Made by a program: the position numbers and the translations under genes. Below are positions 19,011 through 28,022 of a DNA stretch of 64,000 nt, piece by piece. The DNA lies in contig NZ_CP096255.1 in NCBI RefSeq assembly GCF_011516635.5, positions 3,098,501 through 3,162,500 on the forward strand, in the 5' to 3' direction. The notes under the pieces are model-generated. The model was not told the origin of the DNA. It saw only the letters and a list, made by a program, of their open reading frames with translations, and searched no databases. How positions within the stretch are numbered: position 1 is the first letter of the stretch; each line of letters starts with the position of its first letter. This DNA comes from Bradyrhizobium barranii subsp. apii. GTDB lineage: Bacteria; Pseudomonadota; Alphaproteobacteria; Rhizobiales; Xanthobacteraceae.

Positions 19011-19032
19011 AAAAAGTTAGTTGGAGGAAATC

Positions 19033-20274
19033 ATGCCCAAATCCGGTTCGACCTCGACAATGTCCCGCCGCACTGCGCTCGCTGGCCTCTCCGCCGGCGC
19101 CGCCCTGCTCGCCATGCCGCGGCTCGGCCACGCCGCGGACGAGACGATTCGCATTGGCTTCCCGACGCCGCTGACCGGCCCGTTCGCCGCTGAGGCGCGC
19201 GATCAGGTCAAATGCGCCGAGCTTGCCGTCAAGCTCGTCAACGACAAGGGCGGCATCGGCGGCCGCAAGGTCGAGCTCCTGGTGCGTGACGACAAGCTCA
19301 ATGCCGGTGAGGCCGCGACCCGGACGCTGGAGCTGATCGAGAAGGACAAGGTCCACGCCGTGGTGGGCGCGCTTTCCAGCGCGGTGCAGCTCGCCGTCAA
19401 CGAGGTCACCCGCGCCCGCGGCGTGATCTACGTGTCGATCAGCCAGTCCGACACGATCAACGAGGCCAAGGATTTCAGCAAGTACACCTTCCACGAAGCG
19501 CTGAACCCGCACATGACGACCGCCGCCGTGGCGCGGCAGACCCTGAAGAAGGGCATGAAGGTCGCCTATCTCGTGGCCGACTATGCCTATGGCCATGAGA
19601 TGCTGCGCGGCTTCAAGCGCGCGCAGGCAGCGATCGGCGCGGACAATGTCGGCGAGATCCTGCATCCATTCGGAGCGGCCGACTATTCCACCTTCATGCC
19701 GCGCCTGATGTCGATGCGGCCGGACGTGCTCTGCATCTCCAATTTCGGCCGGGACCAGGCCAACGCGATCAAGCAGGCGGTGGATTTCGGTGTCAAGCAG
19801 CAGATGAAGATCGTCGTACCCGTCATCCTGCACAACCAGCGCATCGCTGTCGGCCCCGACGTGTTTGAGGGCGTGGTCGGCGGGGCCAACTATTATTGGG
19901 GCCTGGAGTCGCAGAGCAAATCGGCGGCCGCTTTCAACGCGGCGTTCAAAGCTGCCAATGGCGGTGCGATCCCGACCGATTACGGCGCCTACGGCTATTC
20001 CGGCGTCGGTTCGCTGCTGGCAGCCATGCAGGTCGCCGGAGGCACCGACATCGACAAGATCATCGATGCCCTCGAGAAGTTGCAATACCACCTGACCAAG
20101 GGCCCGCAGCACTACCGCAAATGCGACCACCAGTCGGTGCAGTCGGTGCTGGTGCTGGAGTCCAAGAAGAAGTCCGCGATGGCGAACGACAACGATTTGT
20201 TCGCCATTCTCGCCAACGACACCGGCTCCGACGATATGCTGCGCAGCTGCAGCGAGCTCGGCCACGCGACCTAA
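19033..20274 (+). CDS. Branched-chain-amino-acid-type ABC transporter substrate-binding protein
   Basis: A 413-residue periplasmic binding protein (Peripla_BP_6 type). The start at 19033 follows GGAGG and gives a twin-arginine-like leader (MSRRTALAGLSAGAALLA) ending near GHAAD; the body opens IRIGFPTPLTGPFA. It lies 22 bp after the hydroxylase large subunit and 10 bp before the LivH-type permease, so it is the solute receptor of the downstream importer and likely binds the hydroxylase substrate or a relative. Confidence 0.88.
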   Translation: MPKSGSTSTMSRRTALAGLSAGAALLAMPRLGHAADETIRIGFPTPLTGPFAAEARDQVKCAELAVKLVNDKGGIGGRKVELLVRDDKLNAGEAATRTLELIEKDKVHAVVGALSSAVQLAVNEVTRARGVIYVSISQSDTINEAKDFSKYTFHEALNPHMTTAAVARQTLKKGMKVAYLVADYAYGHEMLRGFKRAQAAIGADNVGEILHPFGAADYSTFMPRLMSMRPDVLCISNFGRDQANAIKQAVDFGVKQQMKIVVPVILHNQRIAVGPDVFEGVVGGANYYWGLESQSKSAAAFNAAFKAANGGAIPTDYGAYGYSGVGSLLAAMQVAGGTDIDKIIDALEKLQYHLTKGPQHYRKCDHQSVQSVLVLESKKKSAMANDNDLFAILANDTGSDDMLRSCSELGHAT

Positions 20275-20284
20275 GCCATAGCAG

Positions 20285-21160
20285 ATGGACCTGTCGCTGA
20301 TCATCATGCAGCTTCTTTCCGGGATCGCCCTTGGGGCGGTCCTGGTGATCACTGCGCTTGGACTGACCATCGTGTTCGGCATGCTCGGGGTGGTCAATTT
20401 CGCCCATGGCGCGCTGTTCATGATCGGGGCCTATGCGGGGCTGTATCTGGCATCGCTCACCGGCAGTTTCTGGTGGGGATTGCTGCTCGCTCCCATCTTG
20501 ATCGGCGCCTTCGGGATGCTGATCGAGCTCGTCCTGATCCGCAGGCTCTATGGACGCTCGATCGACGATCCGCTGCTGCTCACCTTCGGCCTCAGCTACA
20601 TCCTGGTCGAGGGTGTGCGCATCGTGTTCGGCAGCGACGGCATTCCGTTTCCGACCCCGCCGCAGCTCGTCGGCGTGCTCGATCTCGGCATCGGCTTCTT
20701 CCCGCGCTACCGCCTTTTCGTCATCGCGCTGGTGGCGGCGGTGCTGCTGGTGCTCTGGCTGACGCTGGAGAAGACCCGCATCGGCCTCATTGTGCGCGCG
20801 GGCGCGCGCGATCCTACCATCATGCAGGTGCTCGGTGTCGATATCGGGCGGGTGTGGCTTGCGATCTTCGGCCTCGGCGTCGGGCTGGCCGCCCTTGGCG
20901 GCGTGCTGGCGGGGCCCATGCGTAGCGTCAATCCGGAGATGGGCTCGCTGGTACTGGCGGAGGCCTTCGTCGTGACCGTGATCGGCGGGCTCGGCTCGAT
21001 CGTCGGCGCGGTCGTCGCCGGCCTCATGGTCGGCATCTCCATCAGCCTGGTGGCGCTGTTCGCACCTGAAATGGCGACCATCGTCATGTTCGCGCTGATG
21101 GCGATTGTGCTGCTGATCCGCCCGCAAGGCCTGTTCGGCGTGAGAGGGAGGACCGCGTGA
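20285..21160 (+). CDS. Branched-chain-type ABC transporter permease, LivH-like
   Basis: A 291-residue hydrophobic protein with about eight membrane segments and the LivH opening QLLSGIALGAVLVITALGLT, then MLGVVNFAHGALFMIGAYAG. The TRIGLIVRAGARDPTIMQVLGVD loop is the family's ATPase-coupling region. Its stop overlaps the start of the LivM-like gene by 4 bp. Confidence 0.9.
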   Translation: MDLSLIIMQLLSGIALGAVLVITALGLTIVFGMLGVVNFAHGALFMIGAYAGLYLASLTGSFWWGLLLAPILIGAFGMLIELVLIRRLYGRSIDDPLLLTFGLSYILVEGVRIVFGSDGIPFPTPPQLVGVLDLGIGFFPRYRLFVIALVAAVLLVLWLTLEKTRIGLIVRAGARDPTIMQVLGVDIGRVWLAIFGLGVGLAALGGVLAGPMRSVNPEMGSLVLAEAFVVTVIGGLGSIVGAVVAGLMVGISISLVALFAPEMATIVMFALMAIVLLIRPQGLFGVRGRTA

Positions 21161-22155
21161 CGTCACCATCGAGCGGCGAAGCGGTCGCCAAGCCCTCGTC
21201 CAGCGGGCTTAGTTGGCTTCTCGAGCAGCGCGTGCTGCTGTCGATTGCGGTGCTGGCCGTGCTGCCCTGGCTGCTGCCGTCGCAGGCGCTGGCCGTCAAC
21301 GTCCTGATCTACGGCGTCGTGGTGATGGGCTACAATCTGCTGTTCGGCTACACCGGGCTGCTGTCGTTCGGGCAGGCGGCGTTCTTCGGCGCGGGCGCCT
21401 ACTTCACCGGTATTGCGATCGGCCGCTACGGCGTGCCCTGGTTCGCCGCGGTGCCGATCGCCGTCCTCCTGAGCACCGGCCTTGCCGCCGCAATCGGCAT
21501 CGTCTCGACACGCACCCGCGGCATCTATTTTTCCATGGTGACGCTGGCGCTGGCCCAGCTGGTCTACTACGTCGCACTGCAGGCCTCGTCCTTCACGGGC
21601 GGCGAGAACGGCCTGCGCGGCTTCACCGTCGACCGCATCAGCCTGTTCGGCTTCCCTGTCAATTTCCTCGACCCCGTCAACAAATATTACGTGCTGATGG
21701 CCTTCGCGGCGCTCGCGATGTGGTTCCAGTCGCGGATCCTGAACTCGCCGTTCGGCGCCGTCATCGAGGCCATCCGCGAAAACGAGCAGCGGGCGCGGGC
21801 ATGCGGCTATGACGTCGAGCGCAGCAAGCTGATCGTGTTCATGCTGTCGGGTGCGATCTCCTCGCTTGGCGGCTGCATGCTGGCGCTGCACCTGTCGATC
21901 GTACCGCTGGACCTTCTGCACTTCCAGACATCGGGCATGATCGTGATGATGGTGCTGCTCGGCGGCGCGCGCAGCTTCTTCGGGCCCTTCGTCGGGGCTG
22001 CGAGCTTCCTGATCCTGGAGGATGTCATCTCGCTCTGGACGCCGCATTGGCAGATTTTTGTCGGCGCGATCTTCGTGCTGTTCGTGCTGTTCCTGCCCAA
22101 GGGGATCTGGGGAACGCTGCTCGACACGCTCGGCATCGGAAAGGCGCGGCCATGA
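21157..22155 (+). CDS. Branched-chain-type ABC transporter permease, LivM-like
   Basis: A 332-residue membrane protein. The motif NLLFGYTGLLSFGQAAFFGAGAY and the coupling loop GAVIEAIRENEQRARACGYDV are diagnostic of LivM. It carries a short hydrophilic N-terminal extension before the first helix. It overlaps livG by 4 bp. Confidence 0.9.
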   Translation: MTSPSSGEAVAKPSSSGLSWLLEQRVLLSIAVLAVLPWLLPSQALAVNVLIYGVVVMGYNLLFGYTGLLSFGQAAFFGAGAYFTGIAIGRYGVPWFAAVPIAVLLSTGLAAAIGIVSTRTRGIYFSMVTLALAQLVYYVALQASSFTGGENGLRGFTVDRISLFGFPVNFLDPVNKYYVLMAFAALAMWFQSRILNSPFGAVIEAIRENEQRARACGYDVERSKLIVFMLSGAISSLGGCMLALHLSIVPLDLLHFQTSGMIVMMVLLGGARSFFGPFVGAASFLILEDVISLWTPHWQIFVGAIFVLFVLFLPKGIWGTLLDTLGIGKARP

Positions 22156-22907
22156 GCGGCGAACTGCTTCGCGTCGAGGGGGTCGGCAAGCGTTTTGGCG
22201 GCTTCGTCGCGCTCGAAGACATTACTGTGTCCTTTGCGGCGGGACAGCTCACCTCGATCATCGGGCCGAACGGCGCTGGCAAGAGCACCTTCTTCAATAT
22301 CCTCTCCGGCGCGCTGGCCCCGACGTCGGGCACGCTGCACTTCAGGGGACGCGAGCTGAACGGCCTGCCGCAGCACCGCTTCGTGCATCAGGGCATCTCG
22401 CGCTCCTACCAGATCACGAACATCTTTCCGGACTTGTCCGTGCACGAGAATGTGCGCGTGGCAGCGCAGGCGCTGACCGTGAGCTACGACATCTGGCGCA
22501 ACCGCGCCCGGCTGACGGAGCTGAACGCGCGCGCCGACGCGGCGCTTGAGGCGGTCGGACTGCTCGGCAAGCGCGCTGAATTGGCAAAATTCCTCTCGCA
22601 CGGCCAGCAGCGCGCGCTGGAGATCGCGATCGCGCTGGTCTCCGAGCCCGAGTTGCTCCTGCTCGACGAGCCCACCGCCGGCATGGGGCCGGAAGAGACC
22701 AAGGACATGGTCGCGTTGCTCGAACGGCTCGCGGAGAAGCGCACGGTGCTGCTGGTCGAGCACAAGATGAAGATGGTGCTCGGCCTGTCCAAGCGTGTCG
22801 TGGTGCTGCATCACGGCCGTCTGCTGGCGGACGGCGCGCCCGACGAGATCAGGAGCAACCCGGAAGTCCGGCGGGTTTACCTCGGACAGAGTGAAGGCTA
22901 TGGCTGA
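22152..22907 (+). CDS. Branched-chain-type ABC transporter ATPase, LivG-like
   Basis: A 251-residue ATPase: Walker A GPNGAGKSTFF, the LivG segment GISRSYQITNIFPDLSV, signature region LSHGQQRALEIAIAL (a variant with H in place of the first G) and Walker B LLLLDEPTAGM. The start at 22152 lies inside the LivM tail (ATGA); the longer frame from 22047 is a shadow of livM. Its stop overlaps livF by 8 bp. Confidence 0.9.
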   Translation: MSGELLRVEGVGKRFGGFVALEDITVSFAAGQLTSIIGPNGAGKSTFFNILSGALAPTSGTLHFRGRELNGLPQHRFVHQGISRSYQITNIFPDLSVHENVRVAAQALTVSYDIWRNRARLTELNARADAALEAVGLLGKRAELAKFLSHGQQRALEIAIALVSEPELLLLDEPTAGMGPEETKDMVALLERLAEKRTVLLVEHKMKMVLGLSKRVVVLHHGRLLADGAPDEIRSNPEVRRVYLGQSEGYG

Positions 22908-23619
22908 GACCGCGCTGCTCGAAATCGATGATCTCCACGCCTGGTATGGCGCAAGCCATATCCTGCACGGCATCTCCCTGCACGTGAAGGAGGGCGAGGT
23001 GGTCGCTCTCGTCGGCCGCAACGGCGCCGGCAAGACCACGACCTTGCGCTCGATGATGGGTCTGATGCCGAAGGCGACCGGCCGCGTGCGCTTTGCGGGC
23101 AGGGAGCTGCTGCCGCTCCGCGCTCATCAGCGCTTTCACCTCGGTTTGGCCTATGTGCCCGAGGAGCGCCGCATCGTTCCCGGGCTCTCCGTGCGCGAAA
23201 ATCTCCGCCTCGGCCTGGTCGCTGCCGGAAGCGAGATCGAGGAGCGTGCCGCGATCGACGAGATCGCCGAAACCTTTCCGCGTCTGAAGGAACGCCTCGA
23301 TCAGGAGGGCGTCACGCTTTCGGGCGGCGAGCAACAGATGCTCGCGATCGCCCGCGCGCTGATCGCAAAGCCCAAGATGATCCTGCTCGACGAACCCTCG
23401 GAAGGCATCATGCCCGTCCTGGTCGAGGAGATGGGCGTGCTGTTCCGCCGCCTGCGCGACGAGGGCAAGACACTGCTGCTGGTCGAGCAGAATGTCGAAT
23501 GGGCCTTGCGGCTGGCCGACCGGGCGGTGATCATTGACCAGGGCGAGGTCGTGCATCAAAGCAGCGCCGCGGCACTGCTGGCGGACAAGGACATCCAGGA
23601 GCGCTATTGCGCGGTGTGA
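22900..23619 (+). CDS. Branched-chain-type ABC transporter ATPase, LivF-like
   Basis: A 239-residue ATPase opening LLEIDDLHAWYGASHIL, with Walker A GRNGAGKTT, RFHLGLAYVPEERRI (the LivF hallmark), signature LSGGEQQMLAIARAL and Walker B MILLDEPSEGIMP. Last gene of the co-directional block 15257-23619. The 220 bp after it contain no gene, only an AT-rich patch near 23666-23690. Confidence 0.9.
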   Translation: MAETALLEIDDLHAWYGASHILHGISLHVKEGEVVALVGRNGAGKTTTLRSMMGLMPKATGRVRFAGRELLPLRAHQRFHLGLAYVPEERRIVPGLSVRENLRLGLVAAGSEIEERAAIDEIAETFPRLKERLDQEGVTLSGGEQQMLAIARALIAKPKMILLDEPSEGIMPVLVEEMGVLFRRLRDEGKTLLLVEQNVEWALRLADRAVIIDQGEVVHQSSAAALLADKDIQERYCAV

Positions 23620-23839
23620 CGGCTCCGGAGGGCCGCACGCCAGCAGGTCATCCAAGGAGCAAAAGTTGTATGTATAATGTATTTCCCCTTGAAGTTGAGA
23701 ATCGCGCGTTTTGACGTCGCTTACAAGCACCGACACGGCATCCCGCATGTCGGGGGCGTTTCGACGCATGTGAAGCGGACGATTGACAGGCGGCAATTTA
23801 ATTTATCAGCGCTGCGCGTGCGGATTGAGATCGGGCCTC

Positions 23840-25849
23840 TCAAGCCACGACCTTGGCGCCGGCGTCGCCGAGACGCTGGCGTTCCTTTGCGAGATAGCCG
23901 CCGATCGCATTGCCAGACATCGGCTTTGCGAAGTAGTAGCCCTGGATGAAGTCGCATCCCAGGCGGCGCAGGCTGTCGAGCTGGGCGCGCGTTTCGACGC
24001 CCTCGGCGACGCAGGCGATCTCCATGTCGTCGCACAGGCCGGCGAGAGATTTGATGATCTTGTGACTCACCGGATTTTCGTTGATGTCGGCGACGAAGCT
24101 GCGGTCGATCTTGATCTTGTCGAGCGGCAGCCGATGCACGTGGCTCAGCGAGGAATAACCGGTGCCGAAATCGTCCAGTGAAATGCCGCAGCCCATGGCC
24201 TTCAGCGTCGCGATCGATTGCTGCGCGCGCACAAAGTCGAAGGTGACGGCGGTCTCGGTGATCTCGAAGTCGATCTGGTGCGGCGGCAACCCGCTCTTCT
24301 CGATGATCGAGATCAGCGGCAAAATGCCCTCGGCGGCGCAGACATCGTGAGCGGAGAGGTTGAACGACAGGCGGATGTGGTCGGGCCAGGTCCTTGCCGT
24401 CGCGAGCGCGCGGACCAGCAGCGCCTGCGTCAGCGGCCGGATCAAGCCGATGCGCTCCGCGGCCGGAATGAAGTCGGCCGGTGAGACGAGGCCGAGGCGG
24501 GAGCTGTGCCAGCGCGCCAGGACTTCGAATCCGGCGGTGTGCTCGCTCATGGCGTCCACGATCGGCTGAAACACCAGGTCCATCTCGGTGCTGAAATCGG
24601 CGGTGCGGAGCAAGTTCTCGATGACGCCGCGGCTGCGGATCTCGGCCTCGAGCTCGCTCGAGAAGATCACGGTGCGGCCGCGCAGATGGCGCTTGGCGTG
24701 ATAGAGCGAGTAATCGGCGCATTCATAGAGCGCTTCGGCGCTGGTTGCCGAGCTCGGGAACAGCGCGAAGCCGATCGAGCAGGACAGCCCGGTATGGGCG
24801 GTGTCGAGCTGGTAGGGCAGCTTGACCTGTTCGCCGATGCGCTGGCCGAGCCGCATCAAATCGTCATCTTCGGGATCGCCGCACACCACGAGGCCGAACT
24901 CGTCGCCGCCGAGCCGGGCAAATTCCACCCGCTGCGGGCCGAAGCCCTCGCAAACTTCGCGGATGCGGCGCCCGGCTTCGATCAGGACGCGATCGCCGAC
25001 CGAGTGGCCGTAATTGTCGTTGATCGGCTTGAAGCCGTCGAGGTCGATGATCCCCACCGCGACGCGAACGCGCCTGCGCTCGGCGTCGGTGAAGGCGCTC
25101 GACAGTTCGGCGAAGAAGCGGCGGCGGTTCGGCAGCTCGGTGAGGGAATCGAGATTGGCGAGGCGGAAGTTCTCGTCCGAGAGCGCTTGCGTTGCCGCCT
25201 GCTGCGCCAGCAGCGATTTGCGGCTGGAGACGAGGTCGGCGAAGTCGCGGTAGTAGATGAAGAGCACCGTCACCATCGCGCCCGACACGAGCAGGTTGTT
25301 GACCGCGATCGCCTTCAGCGTCGGTTCGCCGGTCGCCCAGAAGAACAGCACATAGGGAACGTCGACGACGAGCGTCACGATCAACGCCGCGGAACGCAGA
25401 TGCATCAGCGAAAAGATGCAGCCGATCACGGTCACCGCCATGTAGAAGGCGACCTGGCTCTTGGCAAAGGCATCGCCGTAAGGGTAGAGCGCAAAGGACC
25501 ATGCGGTGAAGCCGGCGCCGATCGGCAATGTCATCCAGTTGGTGGCGCGCAGATTGCGCAGGATATCGGCATCGCTGCGCACGAGATGACGCTGGCGCAG
25601 CCACCAGAAGGTCCGCAGCGCGGCGAGCACTGTCAGCACGCTCGGCACGATCATCGTCAGCCAGTCCGGCGCCACGTTGACATAGGTGTAGGCGACCGCG
25701 ATCGTGTTGCTCATGAGAATGAAGTAGAGCAGCGGGATCTGCTTGGAGAAGGCGTCGAACTGCGCGCGCGTCAGGTCCGGGTTGTCGGCCGGCACGCGAA
25801 ACAGCCGCATCGCGGCGGTGAGGTGAGACTTCAAACTGGCGACAGGCAT
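23840..25849 (-). CDS. Membrane GGDEF-EAL diguanylate cyclase/phosphodiesterase
   Basis: A 669-residue cyclic-di-GMP protein. About six hydrophobic segments (residues ~35-215) form an N-terminal membrane sensor. The GGDEF domain (~230-400) has an intact LGGDEFG at about 312-318 and lacks a typical RxxD inhibitory site. The EAL domain (~415-660) has EVL instead of EAL (about 442-444) but keeps DDFGTGYSS and KIDRSF, so hydrolysis could be active. Start at 25849 (MPVASLKSHL) is chosen; an in-frame extension to 25972 looks non-coding. Both activities are possible; the net direction is unknown. Confidence 0.88.
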   Translation of the reverse strand: MPVASLKSHLTAAMRLFRVPADNPDLTRAQFDAFSKQIPLLYFILMSNTIAVAYTYVNVAPDWLTMIVPSVLTVLAALRTFWWLRQRHLVRSDADILRNLRATNWMTLPIGAGFTAWSFALYPYGDAFAKSQVAFYMAVTVIGCIFSLMHLRSAALIVTLVVDVPYVLFFWATGEPTLKAIAVNNLLVSGAMVTVLFIYYRDFADLVSSRKSLLAQQAATQALSDENFRLANLDSLTELPNRRRFFAELSSAFTDAERRRVRVAVGIIDLDGFKPINDNYGHSVGDRVLIEAGRRIREVCEGFGPQRVEFARLGGDEFGLVVCGDPEDDDLMRLGQRIGEQVKLPYQLDTAHTGLSCSIGFALFPSSATSAEALYECADYSLYHAKRHLRGRTVIFSSELEAEIRSRGVIENLLRTADFSTEMDLVFQPIVDAMSEHTAGFEVLARWHSSRLGLVSPADFIPAAERIGLIRPLTQALLVRALATARTWPDHIRLSFNLSAHDVCAAEGILPLISIIEKSGLPPHQIDFEITETAVTFDFVRAQQSIATLKAMGCGISLDDFGTGYSSLSHVHRLPLDKIKIDRSFVADINENPVSHKIIKSLAGLCDDMEIACVAEGVETRAQLDSLRRLGCDFIQGYYFAKPMSGNAIGGYLAKERQRLGDAGAKVVA

Positions 25850-26344
25850 TGCAATACGCGCCCCGGATCCCTTCAAAACGGCGGCGATCTTGCACGACGG
25901 GGGTAAAGGTCGCGTTAGGTGGGGCTGCACGAAAAACCAGCGCAAGTTGCGCGTGGCCACGGGATTTTCCAACCGCGTGCATTGGTGAGACCGTGTTAAG
26001 GATATCGGGCGGCCGAGGCGCGTGTCTCAGGCACGCCTTGCCCGCAGCCAGCCGCAGGTACGATCTGCTAACCATGCGAGACCTTGGCTTTTCACGTCAG
26101 CGACGGCGCATTGCTGTGCGGTCAGCCGACGCGCGCGCTTGCGCAAGCTGCGTCGTACGAGCTGCGGCAGCAACGGCCTCGCATCCGGAAAAATTCATGG
26201 GCATGCACGGAATAACGGTCGCCGTTCGGTTTGAGCATGGCGGCTATCGCTGGAATGCGGCCGCTTGCTGTTTGACCGCGCGCAGGCGGCCCGCCATACT
26301 TTACGTCAAGGCGAGCCAGAGACTTGTCGGCATCGGGAGCTGAA
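25850..26344. other. Intergenic region without a gene
   Basis: About 495 bp between the divergent GGDEF-EAL and esterase genes. Frames here are short and lack codon bias or motifs. It must contain both promoters, but no clear operator or hairpin was identified. Confidence 0.5.
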
Positions 26345-27661
26345 ATGACCAATTCATTCTCCGTCCTCGCGGGGACGCTGATTTCCGTCGTCTCCTTCAC
26401 TTCAATTGCACTGTCGCAGCCGGCCTGCGTCACCCAGAACATGGCTGTGCCGCCCGGGGCCAACACCACCGACAAGGCGGCACCGTTCTTCATCGACACG
26501 ACGGGCCTCGATTTCAAGACGGCGCCGCCGACGCGCGATCCCTCGAACCCCAACTATTCGCGCGCGACTGAGCTGCCCGACGGAACGCTGCCGCCGCCCG
26601 GCGCCGAGGGCAATTTCATCATCGGGCCCACCCACAATCCCGCGCCGGAGACGATTGCGAAGGAAGGCGTACCACGCGGCATGACAAAATCCTTCACGCT
26701 GACGTCGAAGGAGAGCACGATCTACAATCCCGGCCTGATCCGCGACGACGTCGCCGGCTGCACCAATTCCTCGATCATGACGACCGTCACCGCGCCCGAC
26801 GACAAGTCGCACATGATCGTCACCACCAGCCATCCTGGAATCTGGTCGCGCACAATCGACGTCTACGTGCCGGCGCAATATGTGCGCGGCGCCGAGGCGC
26901 CGTTCATCGTGGTCGGCGACGGCGGCTCCAACGCCTACAAGGATCTCGCTACGACGCTCGATAATCTGATCGCACAGCGTCGCGTGCCGCCGATGATCGC
27001 GATCCAGATCGGCAACGGCGGCCAGGACGCGCAGGGCAGCCAGCGTGGCCGCGAATATGACGCGGTGTCAGGCGACTATGCGCAGTTCGTCGAGCGCGAG
27101 GTGCTGCCGCTGGTCGAGAAGAACGCCGACGTCAAGTTGACCAAAAACCCCGACGGGCGCGCGACGATGGGCCTGAGCTCGAGCGGTGTGGCGGCCTTCA
27201 CCATGGCGTGGTTCTATCCCGATCTCTATCATCGCGTGTTGGCCTTCTCGCCGACGATGGTCAACCAGCAATGGCCGCACGATCCGTCGCTGCGTGGCGG
27301 CGCCTGGGAATATCACAGCGCATGGACGGGGCCGGCCGGTCCCAACCTCATATCGAAGGCCGGCGTGCTGACGCCGGCCGAGCCGCCCGGCGTGCCGCTG
27401 ATCGTCGCCGCGCCGGCGAAACCGATCCGCTTCTGGTTCTTCGGCGGCGATCAGGATCTGTTCTATCCGAACCCCACCATTCCCGACGGCATGCACGACT
27501 GGACTTTGTCGAACGCGCTCATGGCGAAGGTGCTGGCGGAGAAGGGCTACCACTACCAGTTCCTGTTCGTGCGCAACGCCAAGCACGTCGACCGGCCGAC
27601 GATCGCGCAAACGCTGCCGTCGGCGCTGGAGTGGGTCTGGAAGGGCTATCCGATCCCCTGA
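26345..27661 (+). CDS. Secreted putative esterase (alpha/beta hydrolase, PF00756-like)
   Basis: A 438-residue exported protein: leader MTNSFSVLAGTLISVVSFTS ending near LSQ, then a proline-rich stretch and an alpha/beta-hydrolase domain from about 140. RTIDVYVPAQYV and PFIVVGDGGSNAYKD match the enterobactin-esterase-like fold. The nucleophile elbow reads GLSSSG at 276-281, so Ser278 is the likely nucleophile, with Ser where the family usually has the second Gly. An aspartate in FFGGDQDLF and a histidine in NAKHVD could complete the triad. The substrate is unknown; gluconolactonase or feruloyl-type activity is possible. Confidence 0.75.
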   Translation: MTNSFSVLAGTLISVVSFTSIALSQPACVTQNMAVPPGANTTDKAAPFFIDTTGLDFKTAPPTRDPSNPNYSRATELPDGTLPPPGAEGNFIIGPTHNPAPETIAKEGVPRGMTKSFTLTSKESTIYNPGLIRDDVAGCTNSSIMTTVTAPDDKSHMIVTTSHPGIWSRTIDVYVPAQYVRGAEAPFIVVGDGGSNAYKDLATTLDNLIAQRRVPPMIAIQIGNGGQDAQGSQRGREYDAVSGDYAQFVEREVLPLVEKNADVKLTKNPDGRATMGLSSSGVAAFTMAWFYPDLYHRVLAFSPTMVNQQWPHDPSLRGGAWEYHSAWTGPAGPNLISKAGVLTPAEPPGVPLIVAAPAKPIRFWFFGGDQDLFYPNPTIPDGMHDWTLSNALMAKVLAEKGYHYQFLFVRNAKHVDRPTIAQTLPSALEWVWKGYPIP

Positions 27662-27680
27662 ACGCGAAGTCGCGCGAAAT

Positions 27681-27959
27681 CTAGCGGCCAATCCCAATCG
27701 TCACGCCGGCGGTCGAGCGCATGGCGTCCCGGAGGGTCGTCGCGTTCATGTCGTCGAGGATCTGACGTGTCAGCACGGTGGTCTGGCCGGGCGTGTTGAG
27801 GATCGTCTGGCCGCGCGAGGTGGAGAGCCGGTCGGCCTTGTAGGGCGCGGCCGGATCGGTGGCGGGCGCATGGTGCGGGCGTTTGCTGGACGCCGCAAAG
27901 GCCCCTTGCGAGATGCAGAGGGCGGCGATCACGACCAGGCGCAATGATCTTGCTGGCAT
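27681..27959 (-). pseudogene. Truncated TonB-dependent receptor: signal peptide and start of the plug only
   Basis: A 92-residue product (start 27959): leader MPARSLRLVVIAALCISQGAFA, then a spacer and NTPGQTTVLTRQILDDMNAT followed by LRDAMRSTAGVTIGIG. This is the beginning of the plug domain of catecholate-siderophore receptors (Fiu/CirA-like). A full receptor has about 700 residues; here a stop follows at once and the esterase gene ends 20 bp away, so the barrel has been deleted. A role as a short secreted protein cannot be excluded. Confidence 0.55.
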
Positions 27960-28022
27960 GCGGCCTCCCATGTCTAGGGTGTCAGCCTAACATATGGCGG
28001 GCATGGTCGCAGAGGACAAGGG

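Noticed and set aside
23660..23695. AT-rich patch after livF as a promoter or attachment site
   Set aside because: No gene starts downstream on that strand and no duplicated ends were found.
24506..25906. A 466-residue frame opposite the GGDEF-EAL gene
   Set aside because: No motif or start context; caused by G/C third-position bias of the real gene.
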